In this document: piece by piece, positions 32,351 through 41,077 of the stretch
Numbering within the stretch: position 1 is the stretch's first letter
How the letters are laid out: each line of letters begins with the position of its first letter
Assembly (NCBI GenBank): GCA_963632935.1
Contig: CAVGWA010000008.1
Coordinates: 1 to 48,569 of the forward strand
Reading direction: 5' to 3'
Length of the DNA stretch: 48,569 bases
From: Coprosoma sp963632935
Lineage (GTDB): Bacteria > Bacillota_I > Bacilli_A > RF39 > UBA660
Notes under the pieces: generated by a model
Databases searched by the model: none
Seen by the model: the letters and a program-made list of their open reading frames with translations, nothing else
Told to the model about the DNA's origin: nothing
Position numbers and translations under genes: made by a program

Positions 32351-32587
32351 AAAAAAAATATAGTTAAACTTGTTGAAAATGGTAAAGCTATATCAGATGT
32401 TGAACGTGAATATGGCATAAATAGAAAATTGATTTATAATTGGAAAAATAAATATGGTACTATTAAAACATCAACTGGTGAAACTACAACCAATGATGAA
32501 ATATTAAAGTTAAAAAAAGAATTGAATGAAATAAAAATAGAAAATGAAATATTAAAAAAAGCGGTTGCCATATTCACGAAAAAATAG
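32315..32587 (+). CDS. IS3-family transposase OrfA
   Basis: 90 residues. The HTH of the IS3 OrfA type (KNIVKLVENGKAISDVEREYG, then RKLIYNWKNKYG, about 12-48) is followed by a leucine-zipper-like coiled coil (EILKLKKELNEIKIENEILKK). ATG 32315 follows AAAGGAGG. The AAAAAA run at 32579-32584 just before the stop is the typical -1 slippage site joining OrfA to OrfB. OrfB is truncated, so no active transposase is expected. Confidence 0.88.
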   Translation: MARTYKTYEDDYKKNIVKLVENGKAISDVEREYGINRKLIYNWKNKYGTIKTSTGETTTNDEILKLKKELNEIKIENEILKKAVAIFTKK

Positions 32588-32889
32588 AAAACAGAATCAA
32601 TTTTATTGAATCCAATAAAGATAAATATGATATTAAAAAACTATGTAAAATATTAAAAGTAACAAGATCGGATTATTATTATCATATAAATCATAAAACT
32701 AATCTTTATGAAGAGAACAATAAGAAATTAGAGCAATTAGTAAGAGAAGAGATGAATACCAAATTCAATACTGAACAATTAGATAGAAAAATATTAAATA
32801 ATTTAATAGACATGGTTGATGTTATTGATAAAAATAATATAAAAATACAATTTAAAAATGATATAATTTTAAAAAAAGGAAGTGAATAA
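32578..32889 (+). pseudogene. Truncated IS3 OrfB fused to a probable serine-recombinase C-terminus
   Basis: In the -1 frame after the A6 run the peptide reads RINFIESNKDKYDIKKLCK and LKVTRSDYYYHINHK, the N-terminus of IS3 OrfB, up to about 32747. It then continues without a stop as FNTEQLDRKILNNLIDMV, VIDKNNIKIQFKNDIIL, which resembles the last 40 residues of a large serine recombinase. The frame stops at 32887-32889, 2 nt before the rbgA start. The catalytic parts of both enzymes are absent. Confidence 0.6.
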
Positions 32890-32891
32890 AA

Positions 32892-33821
32892 GTGGACATG
32901 TATCAAAAAATAAAAGCAAGACAAGAGAAAAGAGAAAATAATGTTGATGAAAAAAGTTTTTCTAAGACTTCGATTAACTGGTACCCAGGTCATATGGCTA
33001 AAACTAAGCGTTTAATAAAAGAAAATTTAAAATATATAGATATTATATATGAAGTTGTGGATAGTAGAATGCCAAAATCTTCAAAATTAATAGATATTGA
33101 TGATTATATTCAATCTAAACCGAGAATTATAATAATGACTAAATATGATTTATGTGATAAAATAGAAACGAACAAATGGATTAAATATTATGAAAGTCAA
33201 GGACATATTGTTGTTCCAATAGATTTAGAAAGTACGGCTAATGTTAAACCGGTTATAACGGCGACAGAAAATGTAGTAAAAAAAATAGATATTCAAAGGG
33301 AAAACAAGGGCCTTTTAAAAAGAAAGGCTAGAGTATTGGTAGTAGGGGTGCCTAATGTAGGAAAAAGCACATTAATAAATAGACTCGCAGGAAAAAAAGT
33401 TGCTTCAATTGGCAACAAACCAGGTGTTACCAAAAATATAAGCTGGATAAGAGTAAATAATAAAATAGAACTTTTAGATACACCTGGAATATTATGGCCT
33501 AAATTGGATAATAATGAGGCACTAAATCTAGCAGCTTTAACCAGCATAAAAGAAGAAATTTTACCTCTTTTTGATGTTGCATCGCATATTCTATGTACAA
33601 TAGAAAAATATTATCCAGATAAATTAAAAGAAAGATATAATTTAGATAATCTTAATGAGGATATTGTAATAAGCATGGAAGAAATTGGAAAAAAAAGAGG
33701 ATGTTTAATAAAAGGTGGAAATATAGATTATGATAAAGTAATATCTTTAATAATTGGAGATATAAAAAATGGATTTATTAAAGGTATAACATTTGATAGG
33801 ATTGATGAAAATGAATATTAA
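32892..33821 (+). CDS. rbgA: Ribosome biogenesis GTPase RbgA (YlqF)
   Basis: 309 residues. A circularly permuted GTPase required for late assembly of the 50S subunit. The order of motifs is diagnostic: G4 MTKYDLCD (about 77-84) comes before G1 GVPNVGKSTLINRL (about 153-166), then G3 DTPGILWP (about 197-204). SINWYPGHMAKTKR is the family N-terminus. GTG 32892 is preferred to ATG 32898, because the orphan copy at 31663 has ATG at the equivalent position and AGGAAGTG is suitably spaced. The first 30 codons may have been supplied by an integrated element. It is the first gene of an operon with mrnC, rlmB and sigH. Confidence 0.95.
   Translation: MDMYQKIKARQEKRENNVDEKSFSKTSINWYPGHMAKTKRLIKENLKYIDIIYEVVDSRMPKSSKLIDIDDYIQSKPRIIIMTKYDLCDKIETNKWIKYYESQGHIVVPIDLESTANVKPVITATENVVKKIDIQRENKGLLKRKARVLVVGVPNVGKSTLINRLAGKKVASIGNKPGVTKNISWIRVNNKIELLDTPGILWPKLDNNEALNLAALTSIKEEILPLFDVASHILCTIEKYYPDKLKERYNLDNLNEDIVISMEEIGKKRGCLIKGGNIDYDKVISLIIGDIKNGFIKGITFDRIDENEY
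32973..32983 (+). other. Candidate right attachment site in rbgA
   Basis: The second copy of ATTAACTGGTA, at codons 28-31 of rbgA. Confidence 0.5.
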
Positions 33822-34176
33822 TTCTCTTTCTTTAGCATATTTAGGTGATGCCGTTTATGAATTATATATAAGAAATTATCTATTAAACAAAGGAAATATA
33901 AAAGTTAAGGATTTACAAGCACAAGCAGTAAAATACGTGTCAGCTAAAGCCCAAAGTGATTTCTTGGATAAAATGCTTCAAAATGAATTTTTAAACGAAA
34001 CAGAAATTGTTGTAATAAAAAGAGCTAGAAATCATAAATGTCATAAAAGTCCAAAAAACACCAATATAATAACATATAAAAAAGCGACTGGACTTGAAGC
34101 ACTAATCGGCTATCTTTATATAAAAAATAATAAAATGAGAATTGAAGAAATAATGAACTATATAGTAGGTGAATAG
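33811..34176 (+). CDS. mrnC: Mini-ribonuclease III
   Basis: 121 residues. An RNase III catalytic domain without a dsRNA-binding domain: LSLAYLGDAVYELYIRNYLL has the signature acidic residues, followed by KRARNHKCHKSPKN and ATGLEALIGYLYI. In Bacillus this enzyme matures 23S rRNA. ATG 33811 has AGGA 9 nt upstream and overlaps the rbgA end by 11 nt; ATG 33805 is the alternative. The order mrnC-rlmB-sigH is conserved in Bacillota. Confidence 0.93.
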   Translation: MNINSLSLAYLGDAVYELYIRNYLLNKGNIKVKDLQAQAVKYVSAKAQSDFLDKMLQNEFLNETEIVVIKRARNHKCHKSPKNTNIITYKKATGLEALIGYLYIKNNKMRIEEIMNYIVGE

Positions 34177-34177
34177 A

Positions 34178-34858
34178 ATGAAAGTATTTGGTAAAAATGT
34201 TATAAAAGAATATTTAAATGAAAAAAATAAAATCAAAAAAGCTTATATTTATGAAAATTTCAATGATAGAAATATATTAAACCAACTAGAAAATATTCCA
34301 TGTGAATTTTTAAGTAAGGTAGAATTAGATAAAATTGAACATGGTAATCATCAAGGAATCATATTAGAAGTAAATGATTATGAATATACATACATTGATG
34401 ATATATTAGATAGCAAAATAATAGTAATATTAGATCATTTAGAAGATCCACATAATTTTGGTGCAATTATAAGAACATGTGAAGCCGCTGGAATAAAATC
34501 AATTATAATACCTAGAGATAGAAGCGTTAAAGTAAATGCTACCGTTATGAAAACAAGTGCAGGAACATTAGAAAATGTAAACATTTCCATGGTTAGTAAT
34601 TTAGTATCAACTATAAAAAAATTAAAAGATAATGGTTTTTGGATAATTGGTACAGATATGGAAGGAACAGACTATAAAAAAATAGACTATACGGGCAAAA
34701 TAGCTTTAGTAATAGGAAATGAAGGCAAAGGTATTAGTAAATTAGTTGAAAAAAACTGTGATTTTATGGCAAAAATTCCAATGTATGGTAAAGTAAATAG
34801 TTTAAATGCTTCAGTAGCAGCAGCTTTAGTAATTTATGAGGCGGTGAGAAAACAGTGA
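34178..34858 (+). CDS. rlmB: 23S rRNA (guanosine-2'-O-)-methyltransferase RlmB-type
   Basis: 226 residues. An SpoU/TrmH-type SPOUT methyltransferase. The N-terminal substrate-binding domain (KVFGKNVIKEYL) is followed by ILDHLEDPHNFGAIIRTCEA, ALVIGNEGKGIS and VNSLNASVAAALVIYE, the knot with the S-adenosylmethionine site. ATG 34178 follows AGGTGA, 1 nt after the mrnC stop. It overlaps sigH by 4 nt. Confidence 0.93.
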   Translation: MKVFGKNVIKEYLNEKNKIKKAYIYENFNDRNILNQLENIPCEFLSKVELDKIEHGNHQGIILEVNDYEYTYIDDILDSKIIVILDHLEDPHNFGAIIRTCEAAGIKSIIIPRDRSVKVNATVMKTSAGTLENVNISMVSNLVSTIKKLKDNGFWIIGTDMEGTDYKKIDYTGKIALVIGNEGKGISKLVEKNCDFMAKIPMYGKVNSLNASVAAALVIYEAVRKQ

Positions 34859-35463
34859 ATTATGATGGCATTAATGACTATGAATTATTAATGGGAGTTA
34901 GTGAAGATGAAGAATATACTAGTGCACTTTTTAAAAAATATCAGCCATTAATAGTTGGAATGGCAAAAAGAATTTATTATTCTAATCAAAATCTAGGATT
35001 TGATTTAAATGATTTAATTCAAGAAGGAATGATAGGTTTTAGTGTAGCAATCAATACTTTTAATAATCAAAAAAATACAAAGTTTTATACTTATGCTAAA
35101 ACATGCATCGAAAGAAAATTTATTAGTATATTAAAATCAGCTAATAGATTTAAATATCAACCATTAAATGATTCTTATTTTGTTGAAAATTTCACCAGTG
35201 ATAAATTAGAATTTTTATTTGAAGATAGAATTAGTAATCCCGAATTTAAGTTAATAGATAGTGAAAATACAAAAGAAATAGTTTTAGGAATTAAAGATGA
35301 ATTAACTAATTTTGAAAATGCTGTTTTTGAATTAAAAATAAATGGATTTACATATAAAGAAATTTCAGAAATATTAGATAAAAACAAGAAAGCTATTGAT
35401 AATGCAATTACAAGAATAAAATTGAAAGTTACAAAATATATGAACAGAAAAAAAGAACATTAA
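34855..35463 (+). CDS. sigH: RNA polymerase sigma-H factor
   Basis: 202 residues. Region 2 is seen as LFKKYQPLIVGMAKRIYY, FDLNDLIQEGMIGFSVAI and YTYAKTCIERKFISILKS; region 4 as FELKINGFTYKEISEILDKNKKAIDNAITRIK. Its position behind rlmB and its short length identify sigma-H (Spo0H), the stationary-phase and early-sporulation sigma factor. The start is GTG 34855, overlapping the rlmB stop, with GGCGGTGAG upstream. It is the last gene before a strong terminator. Confidence 0.88.
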   Translation: MNYDGINDYELLMGVSEDEEYTSALFKKYQPLIVGMAKRIYYSNQNLGFDLNDLIQEGMIGFSVAINTFNNQKNTKFYTYAKTCIERKFISILKSANRFKYQPLNDSYFVENFTSDKLEFLFEDRISNPEFKLIDSENTKEIVLGIKDELTNFENAVFELKINGFTYKEISEILDKNKKAIDNAITRIKLKVTKYMNRKKEH

Positions 35464-35483
35464 AAGTATTTAATCAATAAAAT

Positions 35484-35523
35484 ATACAATAAAAACGGAA
35501 GTAAAATTCCGTTTTTATTGTAT
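35484..35523 (+). terminator. Strong terminator of the rbgA-sigH operon
   Basis: A 17-bp perfect inverted repeat (ATACAATAAAAACGGAA and its complement) with a 6-nt loop GTAAAA, the 3' arm T-rich. Confidence 0.85.
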
Positions 35524-36011
35524 AACATGGATTCATACTATTTTTAAAATAAAGTAGATACAATCATCATTAATTCTAATGATGATAAAATGAATATATT
35601 TAAAGCTTATTAAAAATATTTTTTACTTAAATAATGCTTTAAATATTGATGTATTAGGTACAAATATAGTACTTTCAATTGGAAAAATAGAAATATTGAA
35701 GAAAATATATTAATCAAGTAGAAAAAATCGTATAATCAAAAATAAATATATAGCCAAATGATGGTATACAACATAATTTGATTTATAGCTAGAGAACAAT
35801 GTTAAACAAGAAAAATAAACACCCAACAAACAAAGCCTATTTAGCCAGCATTTGTCTATTAATGTTCAACTAAGGGAAATTATGCTTTAATTTATTATTT
35901 ATGTGATTAAAAAAATCTTAATAACTAAAATTTTAAATATTAAACTTTCTTAAGTTAATGACATTGATGAAAATATTTGATTTTTTTTCATATATTTAAT
36001 TGGTGATTATA
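35524..36011. other. Long intergenic region without a recognisable gene
   Basis: A+T-rich, with stops in all frames. ATCATCATTA/TAATGATGAT (35563-35572 with 35577-35586) is a perfect 10-bp inverted repeat with a 4-nt loop. The remainder holds no RNA motif I recognise. The promoter of the cell-wall operon must lie in its right part. Confidence 0.5.
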
Positions 36012-37916
36012 ATGTTTTTTAAAAATATCCATAAACGTATAAAATTATCATTAATATTTATTTTTTTAATCTTTACAGTAATAATATTTAGAGTTTTTTA
36101 TATACAAGTAATTGATTATAAAAAATTAAATAAATATGCGAGTAATTTATGGAGTAGAAATTTACCTATTAAAGCAGATAGAGGATTAATTTATGATAGA
36201 AATGGCATTGTACTTGCTGATAACATTACAACTACATCATTAGTTGTAATTCCAAATCAAATTAAAGATAAAAAAGAAGTCGCAAAAAAATTATCGGAAA
36301 TATTAAATGTGAGTTTTGATAGTATGTATAAACATGTTAGTAAAAAAACATCAATTGAAAGAGTTCATCCAGAAGGAAGAAAATTATCTTATGAAATAGC
36401 AGATAAAATTAAAGCCTTAAAATTAGATGGTGTATATTTAGTCAAAGAATCTCAAAGATATTATCCTTATGATACATATATGGCACATACCCTAGGATTT
36501 GTTGGTATTGATAATCAAGGACTAAGTGGCATTGAGCTTACTTATAATAACTATTTAACTGGTGAAGATGGTGCTATTAAATATTTTAGCGATGCTAAAG
36601 GAAACAAATTAAATTTAAATGAAATATATGAAAAACCACAAAGTGGTATGAACATAACTTTAACTATTAATAATGAAATTCAAACGTCATTAGAAAGAGA
36701 ACTAAGTAATGCTACGACAAAATATTCACCAGATAGAGCAATTGGTTTAGTAATGAATCCTAATAATGGTGAAATTTTAGCTCTATCTGCAAGGCCTAAT
36801 TTTTCACCTAAAAATTATAAAAATTATTCCATCGAAGAAATTAATAGAAATTTACCAGTGTGGGCAACATACGAACCTGGTTCAACTTTCAAAATTATTA
36901 CCCTAGCAGCTTCATTAGAAGAAAATATTGTTGATTTAGATAAAGACACCTATACCGATAAAGGCAGCATTAAAGTAGAAAACGCAACACTACACTGCTG
37001 GAAACATGGTGGGCATGGTAAAGAAACATTTAGACAAGTTGTTGAAAACTCTTGCAATCCAGGTTTTGTAGTTTTAGGACAAAAACTTGGAAAAAACAAA
37101 CTATTTGATTATATTGAAAAATTTGGTTTTGGTAAAAAAACAGGAGTTGATTTAAACGGAGAAGCTTCAGGTATTTTATTTAGCAGAAATAAAGTAGGCC
37201 CAGTTGAACTTGCTACTACTGCTTTTGGACAAGGCGTGTCTGTAACACCAATTCAACAAGTAACAGCCGTGAGTGCTGCCATAAATGGAGGAACACTGTA
37301 CAAGCCATATATTGTAAAAAGCATAAATGAACCTGAAACAAATACTGTAGTTAAAGAAAACAAACCACAAAAGGTAAGAGAAGTTATTAGTAAAAAAACA
37401 AGTGAAAAAGTAAGAGATGCCTTAGAAAGCGTAGTTGCTAATGGAAGTGGTAGAACATCATATATTGATGGATATAGAGTAGGTGGTAAAACAGGAACCG
37501 CACAAAAGGTAGAAAATGGTAAGTATTTATCTAATAATTATATTTTATCTTTCATTGGCTTTTTACCAGCAGATAACCCACAAGTTGTTGTATATATAGC
37601 AATCGATAATCCAAAAGGAACAGTTCAATATGGTGGAACAACAGTAGGACCGATTAGTAAAGCCGTTTTAAAAGATTGTATAAAAGCATTAAACATTCAG
37701 CAACCAAGTGGCGGAATGGAAAAAAAATACAAATGGCCTGATGCTAAAGTGAAAAAAGTGCCTAATGTTATAGGGAAAAACATAGAAGAAGCAAAAGAAA
37801 AATTAAATGGATTTAATGTAGAAATAAGTGGTAATGGTGAGAAAGTTATATATCAATCACCTAAAGCAAAAACAAAATTAGAAGAAGGAAAAACAGTAAA
37901 ATTATTTACTAGTTAG
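36012..37916 (+). CDS. spoVD: Class B penicillin-binding protein with PASTA domain (SpoVD/FtsI type)
   Basis: 634 residues. A short cytoplasmic end and membrane anchor (about 8-28), dimerisation domain (RGLIYDRNGIVLADN near 57), and transpeptidase with SxxK at Ser291 (EPGSTFKIIT), SxN (ENSCNPGF) and KTG (GGKTGTAQK). One C-terminal PASTA domain (about 577-634, VPNVIGKNIEEAKEKL). It cross-links peptidoglycan at the septum or spore cortex. A single PASTA and the neighbours mraY and ftsW/spoVE fit SpoVD; a division-specific FtsI is the alternative. ATG 36012 has GGTGAT upstream; a TTG at 36000 is less likely. Confidence 0.88.
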   Translation: MFFKNIHKRIKLSLIFIFLIFTVIIFRVFYIQVIDYKKLNKYASNLWSRNLPIKADRGLIYDRNGIVLADNITTTSLVVIPNQIKDKKEVAKKLSEILNVSFDSMYKHVSKKTSIERVHPEGRKLSYEIADKIKALKLDGVYLVKESQRYYPYDTYMAHTLGFVGIDNQGLSGIELTYNNYLTGEDGAIKYFSDAKGNKLNLNEIYEKPQSGMNITLTINNEIQTSLERELSNATTKYSPDRAIGLVMNPNNGEILALSARPNFSPKNYKNYSIEEINRNLPVWATYEPGSTFKIITLAASLEENIVDLDKDTYTDKGSIKVENATLHCWKHGGHGKETFRQVVENSCNPGFVVLGQKLGKNKLFDYIEKFGFGKKTGVDLNGEASGILFSRNKVGPVELATTAFGQGVSVTPIQQVTAVSAAINGGTLYKPYIVKSINEPETNTVVKENKPQKVREVISKKTSEKVRDALESVVANGSGRTSYIDGYRVGGKTGTAQKVENGKYLSNNYILSFIGFLPADNPQVVVYIAIDNPKGTVQYGGTTVGPISKAVLKDCIKALNIQQPSGGMEKKYKWPDAKVKKVPNVIGKNIEEAKEKLNGFNVEISGNGEKVIYQSPKAKTKLEEGKTVKLFTS

Positions 37917-37926
37917 GAGGATTTAA

Positions 37927-38919
37927 ATGCTAATATTGATTAAATCACTTATAGCTGTAACAATAGGATTTATCTTATCTGCTTTATTTGGTTTTATATT
38001 TATTCCTTATCTAAAAAAATTTCATATAAATCAAACATTAAGCATTTATTTAGAAAAAGAACATCGAAAAAAAACAGGAACCCCAACAATGGGGGGAATT
38101 ATATTCATACTACCACTAATTTTAATAACATTAAGTTTTATATATTTAAAAAAAATAAGACTAACTTATACATTATCAATAATTTTATTTACCTTCATAA
38201 GTTACGCATTAATAGGATTTATTGATGATTATTTAATAATAAAAAAGCATAATAATAAAGGACTTACAAAATCGCAAAAATTTACTATGCAAATAATTGT
38301 TGCTGTAATTTTTTTCTATATGTTTATGAAAGCAGGAAATGAGCCATTACTTTGGATTCATAGTTTAAATTTTAAATTAAACATCGGATTTTTCTATGGT
38401 ATATTTATTTTATTTATTCTAACAGCAAGTAGTAATGCTGTTAATTTAACAGATGGACTAGATGGACTTGCAGCTGGACTTTCAACAATATGTTTTTCTA
38501 CATTTGGAATTATATCTTGGCAAACAGGATGGCTAGAAGGATATGAAGATATTGCTATACTTTCATTCACCTTAGTAGGATGTTTACTTGGTTTTTTAAT
38601 ATTTAATATAAACCCTGCCAAAGTATTTATGGGAGATACTGGATCACTTTCCTTAGGAGCAACCTTAGGAGCTTATGCAATACTAACCAGACATGAAGTT
38701 TTACTTGTTTTAATAGGACTAGTTTTTGTCTTAGAAACATTAAGCTGCATTATTCAAATAATAGTATATAAACTTACTAAAAAAAGAGTTTTTCCAATGA
38801 CACCAATTCATCATACCTTTGAAAAATTAGGTTTTAAAGAAAAAAACATTGTAAAAATGTTTTGGATAATTGGTTTAATTGCTTCAATTTTATCATTAAT
38901 ATATGGAGTGATATTATGA
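37927..38919 (+). CDS. mraY: Phospho-N-acetylmuramoyl-pentapeptide-transferase
   Basis: 330 residues with ten membrane helices. It makes lipid I from UDP-MurNAc-pentapeptide and undecaprenyl phosphate. Family signatures are HRKKTGTPTMGG, FIDDYLIIKKHNNKGL, NLTDGLDGLA, FMGDTGSLSLGA and the histidine loop PIHHTFEKLG. AGGAGG precedes ATG 37927. It overlaps the next gene by 4 nt (ATGA). Confidence 0.96.
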   Translation: MLILIKSLIAVTIGFILSALFGFIFIPYLKKFHINQTLSIYLEKEHRKKTGTPTMGGIIFILPLILITLSFIYLKKIRLTYTLSIILFTFISYALIGFIDDYLIIKKHNNKGLTKSQKFTMQIIVAVIFFYMFMKAGNEPLLWIHSLNFKLNIGFFYGIFILFILTASSNAVNLTDGLDGLAAGLSTICFSTFGIISWQTGWLEGYEDIAILSFTLVGCLLGFLIFNINPAKVFMGDTGSLSLGATLGAYAILTRHEVLLVLIGLVFVLETLSCIIQIIVYKLTKKRVFPMTPIHHTFEKLGFKEKNIVKMFWIIGLIASILSLIYGVIL

Positions 38920-39980
38920 AAAAAATGAATATTAGTTTATTTATATGTATAATCGCCCTTTCTTTATTTGGCCTTTTAATGGTCTATTCTTCATCAAATG
39001 TATGGGCTGAATATAAATTTAACGATCCATATAAATATGTAAAAAACCAAGGATTATTTTTAATGATTGGAATAATTATTATGTATACCGTAAGCAAAAT
39101 AGATTATAAAAAATATTATAAATATTGTAATAAAATATTTATAACCTGTTTAACCCTAATCATATTAGTTTTGTTTATAGGCAGTGAAAGAAACGGAAGT
39201 AAAAGTTGGTTTGGCATTGGCTCTTTTGGTATTCAGCCAAGTGAATTTATGAAACTTGCAATGATTATATTTACAAGCAAATATTTATGTAATAATAAAA
39301 ATGATATAAAAAATATATTACCAATATTATTTATAACACTTATTATATTTATTTTAATTATGCTTCAACCAGATTTTGGTACAGGAGTAATTTTAGTAAT
39401 GGGTGTTATAGGTCTACTATTTATTAGTGGAGTTAATTTAAGTTTTTTTCTTAAAATTGGTATTTTAGGATTAATAGGTATAGTAATTCTTATTTTAGCC
39501 GCACCATATAGATTGAAAAGAATATTATCTTTTTTAAATCCTTGGAGTGATCCATTAGGCAGTGGTTTTCAAATAATTCAATCGCTTTATGCAATTGGAC
39601 CAGGTGGTTTATTTGGCTTTGGATTAGGAGCATCTAGACAAAAACATTTTTATCTTCCAGAACCTCAAACCGATTTTATATTTTCAATCATTAGTGAAGA
39701 ACTTGGTATAGTTGGCATTTTAATTGTATCTAGTTTGTTTTGTTTTATAATATACCAATCAATAAAAATATCATTAAAATGTAATGATTTGTTTGGTAAA
39801 TACTTATCATTTGGTATTATTTTCTTGCTTTCATTTCAATCAATATTAAATTTAAGCGTAGTTATTGGCCTAATTCCAGTAACTGGAGTAACCCTCCCAT
39901 TTTTAAGCTATGGTGGTTCAAGTTTATTAATAACACTATCAAGCATGGGAATTATTTTAAATATAAGTAAACATAATTAA
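38916..39980 (+). CDS. ftsW: FtsW/SpoVE/RodA-family peptidoglycan glycosyltransferase
   Basis: 354 residues with about ten membrane helices. SEDS signatures are GIQPSEFMKLAMI (near 105), LQPDFGTGVIL with the catalytic aspartate, and the C-terminal PVTGVTLPFLSYGGSS. It polymerises lipid II together with a class B PBP, here the SpoVD-like protein two genes upstream. The context cannot separate FtsW from SpoVE. ATG 38916 overlaps the mraY stop. A bidirectional terminator follows. Confidence 0.9.
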   Translation: MKKMNISLFICIIALSLFGLLMVYSSSNVWAEYKFNDPYKYVKNQGLFLMIGIIIMYTVSKIDYKKYYKYCNKIFITCLTLIILVLFIGSERNGSKSWFGIGSFGIQPSEFMKLAMIIFTSKYLCNNKNDIKNILPILFITLIIFILIMLQPDFGTGVILVMGVIGLLFISGVNLSFFLKIGILGLIGIVILILAAPYRLKRILSFLNPWSDPLGSGFQIIQSLYAIGPGGLFGFGLGASRQKHFYLPEPQTDFIFSIISEELGIVGILIVSSLFCFIIYQSIKISLKCNDLFGKYLSFGIIFLLSFQSILNLSVVIGLIPVTGVTLPFLSYGGSSLLITLSSMGIILNISKHN

Positions 39981-40018
39981 AAAATATAGATTTATAAATG
40001 TTTATCTATATTTTTTTT
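39981..40018. terminator. Bidirectional terminator between ftsW and the alpha-CTD-like gene
   Basis: AAAATATAGAT (39981-39991) pairs with ATCTATATTTT (40004-40014) around a 12-nt loop, with A's on the left and T's on the right. Confidence 0.75.
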
Positions 40019-40459
40019 CTTTTGATTATTTTCTACCAACATTACTCCAGTAGAACCTTCTTGAATAAATTGTAACAAAGTAAATTTAATCTCGTTTATT
40101 TGTTCGTTAATTTCATTTTGTTTAACAAATAATTTTTCTAATGCATTTGTTAATATGACGATATTTTTATCATCAATTTTTTTAGTGAATTTAAAAGTTC
40201 TTCATTTGAGATAGCTTCTTCATTGCTTGTTTCAACCATACCTAAATGTAAGTTATAAGAGACTAAAATATTTTCTACTTCATTTAATACTTTTACACCA
40301 AAATTTCTGATTTTTAGTAGTTGCTCTGGTGTAAGACATACCAATTCCTTAACTGTTTTAATCTCTGCATCAACATAATTAAACATATAAGCTTTTTTTT
40401 AAACAATTACACGTTTTAGAATTTAAATTTTCAATTTTAGTATTTAAAATAGTATTCAT
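39992..40459 (-). pseudogene. RNA polymerase alpha-CTD-like protein with two compensating poly-A frameshifts
   Basis: On the minus strand an excellent GAGGGGGAGA site precedes ATG 40459: MNTILNTKIENLNSKTCNCLKK. At an A8 run (about 40392-40399) the frame must lose one A to continue as AYMFNYVDAEIKTVKELVC, LTPEQLLKIRNFGVKVLNEV. This is the helix-hairpin-helix of the RNA polymerase alpha C-terminal domain. At an A7 run (about 40177-40183) it must gain one A to continue as DDKNIVILTNALEKLFVKQN and a coiled coil, to a stop at 39992-39994. The shifts cancel, so N- and C-terminal parts share a frame. It is either a pseudogene, assembly error at homopolymers, or slippage-decoded. ATG 40386 could start the middle part alone. 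Confidence 0.65.
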
Positions 40460-40627
40460 ATTCTCCCCCTCATGAAATGTCTTATAATATACATTTTTTT
40501 AAATAAATATCAAATTATTAAATAAAAAAAGGAAATAAAATAAAAAAATCGTATGTTTATTATAGAAAGTATATTTATCGACAAAAAAAATTAATTATAT
40601 TTTATATAGTGTTTGTGAGGTGGAAAG

Positions 40628-41077
40628 ATGAAAAAATATATTTTACCAATTACTGTTTCATTCATAATAGGAATTAGTATGTCATGCTTTATAATTAAAC
40701 AATATGAAAACATGCCTGCTATGGCTATTTCTTCAAATGCAGAAACATTATATTATATTCAAAGAGGAGTATATTCTGATTTTGATAATATGAAAAATAA
40801 TATGAAAGAATTTACCCATTATATTTATAACGTTGAAGATAATCAATATTATGCTTATATTGGAATTACATCAAATAAAGAAAATTCTTTAAAAATACAA
40901 AAATACTATAAATCTATTGGATATGATACCTTTTTAAAAGATAAAATAACTGATAACAAAAATTTTATAACAGTTTTAAAACAATATGATGACTTGCTTT
41001 CAAAAACAGAAGATGATGAATCAATAAAAGTTATTTGTAACCAAGTTTTATCAAAATATGAGGAGTTGATTAAATGA
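40628..41077 (+). CDS. Membrane-anchored SPOR-like protein
   Basis: 149 residues. An N-terminal membrane segment (about 5-24) precedes an extracellular domain. ETLYYIQRGVYSDFDNMKNN, then NQYYAYIGITSNKENSLKIQ, then YYKSIGYDTFLK reproduce the two-repeat beta-alpha-beta pattern of SPOR domains, which bind peptidoglycan lacking stem peptides at septa or engulfing membranes. GAGGTGG precedes ATG 40628. It overlaps radC by 4 nt. Confidence 0.7.
   Translation: MKKYILPITVSFIIGISMSCFIIKQYENMPAMAISSNAETLYYIQRGVYSDFDNMKNNMKEFTHYIYNVEDNQYYAYIGITSNKENSLKIQKYYKSIGYDTFLKDKITDNKNFITVLKQYDDLLSKTEDDESIKVICNQVLSKYEELIK

Larger units (their letters stand above)
32235..32750 (+). mobile_element. Truncated IS3-family insertion sequence
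   Basis: The left end, all of orfA and the first part of orfB are present. orfB is cut near 32750, before the DDE catalytic core, and fused to a different coding tail. No right inverted repeat is visible. The IS is therefore immobile. Confidence 0.75.

Noticed and set aside
35524..36011. Possible RNA gene or decayed CDS in the gap before spoVD
   Set aside because: No promoter-hairpin pairing, no protein similarity across frames, and base composition like ordinary spacer.
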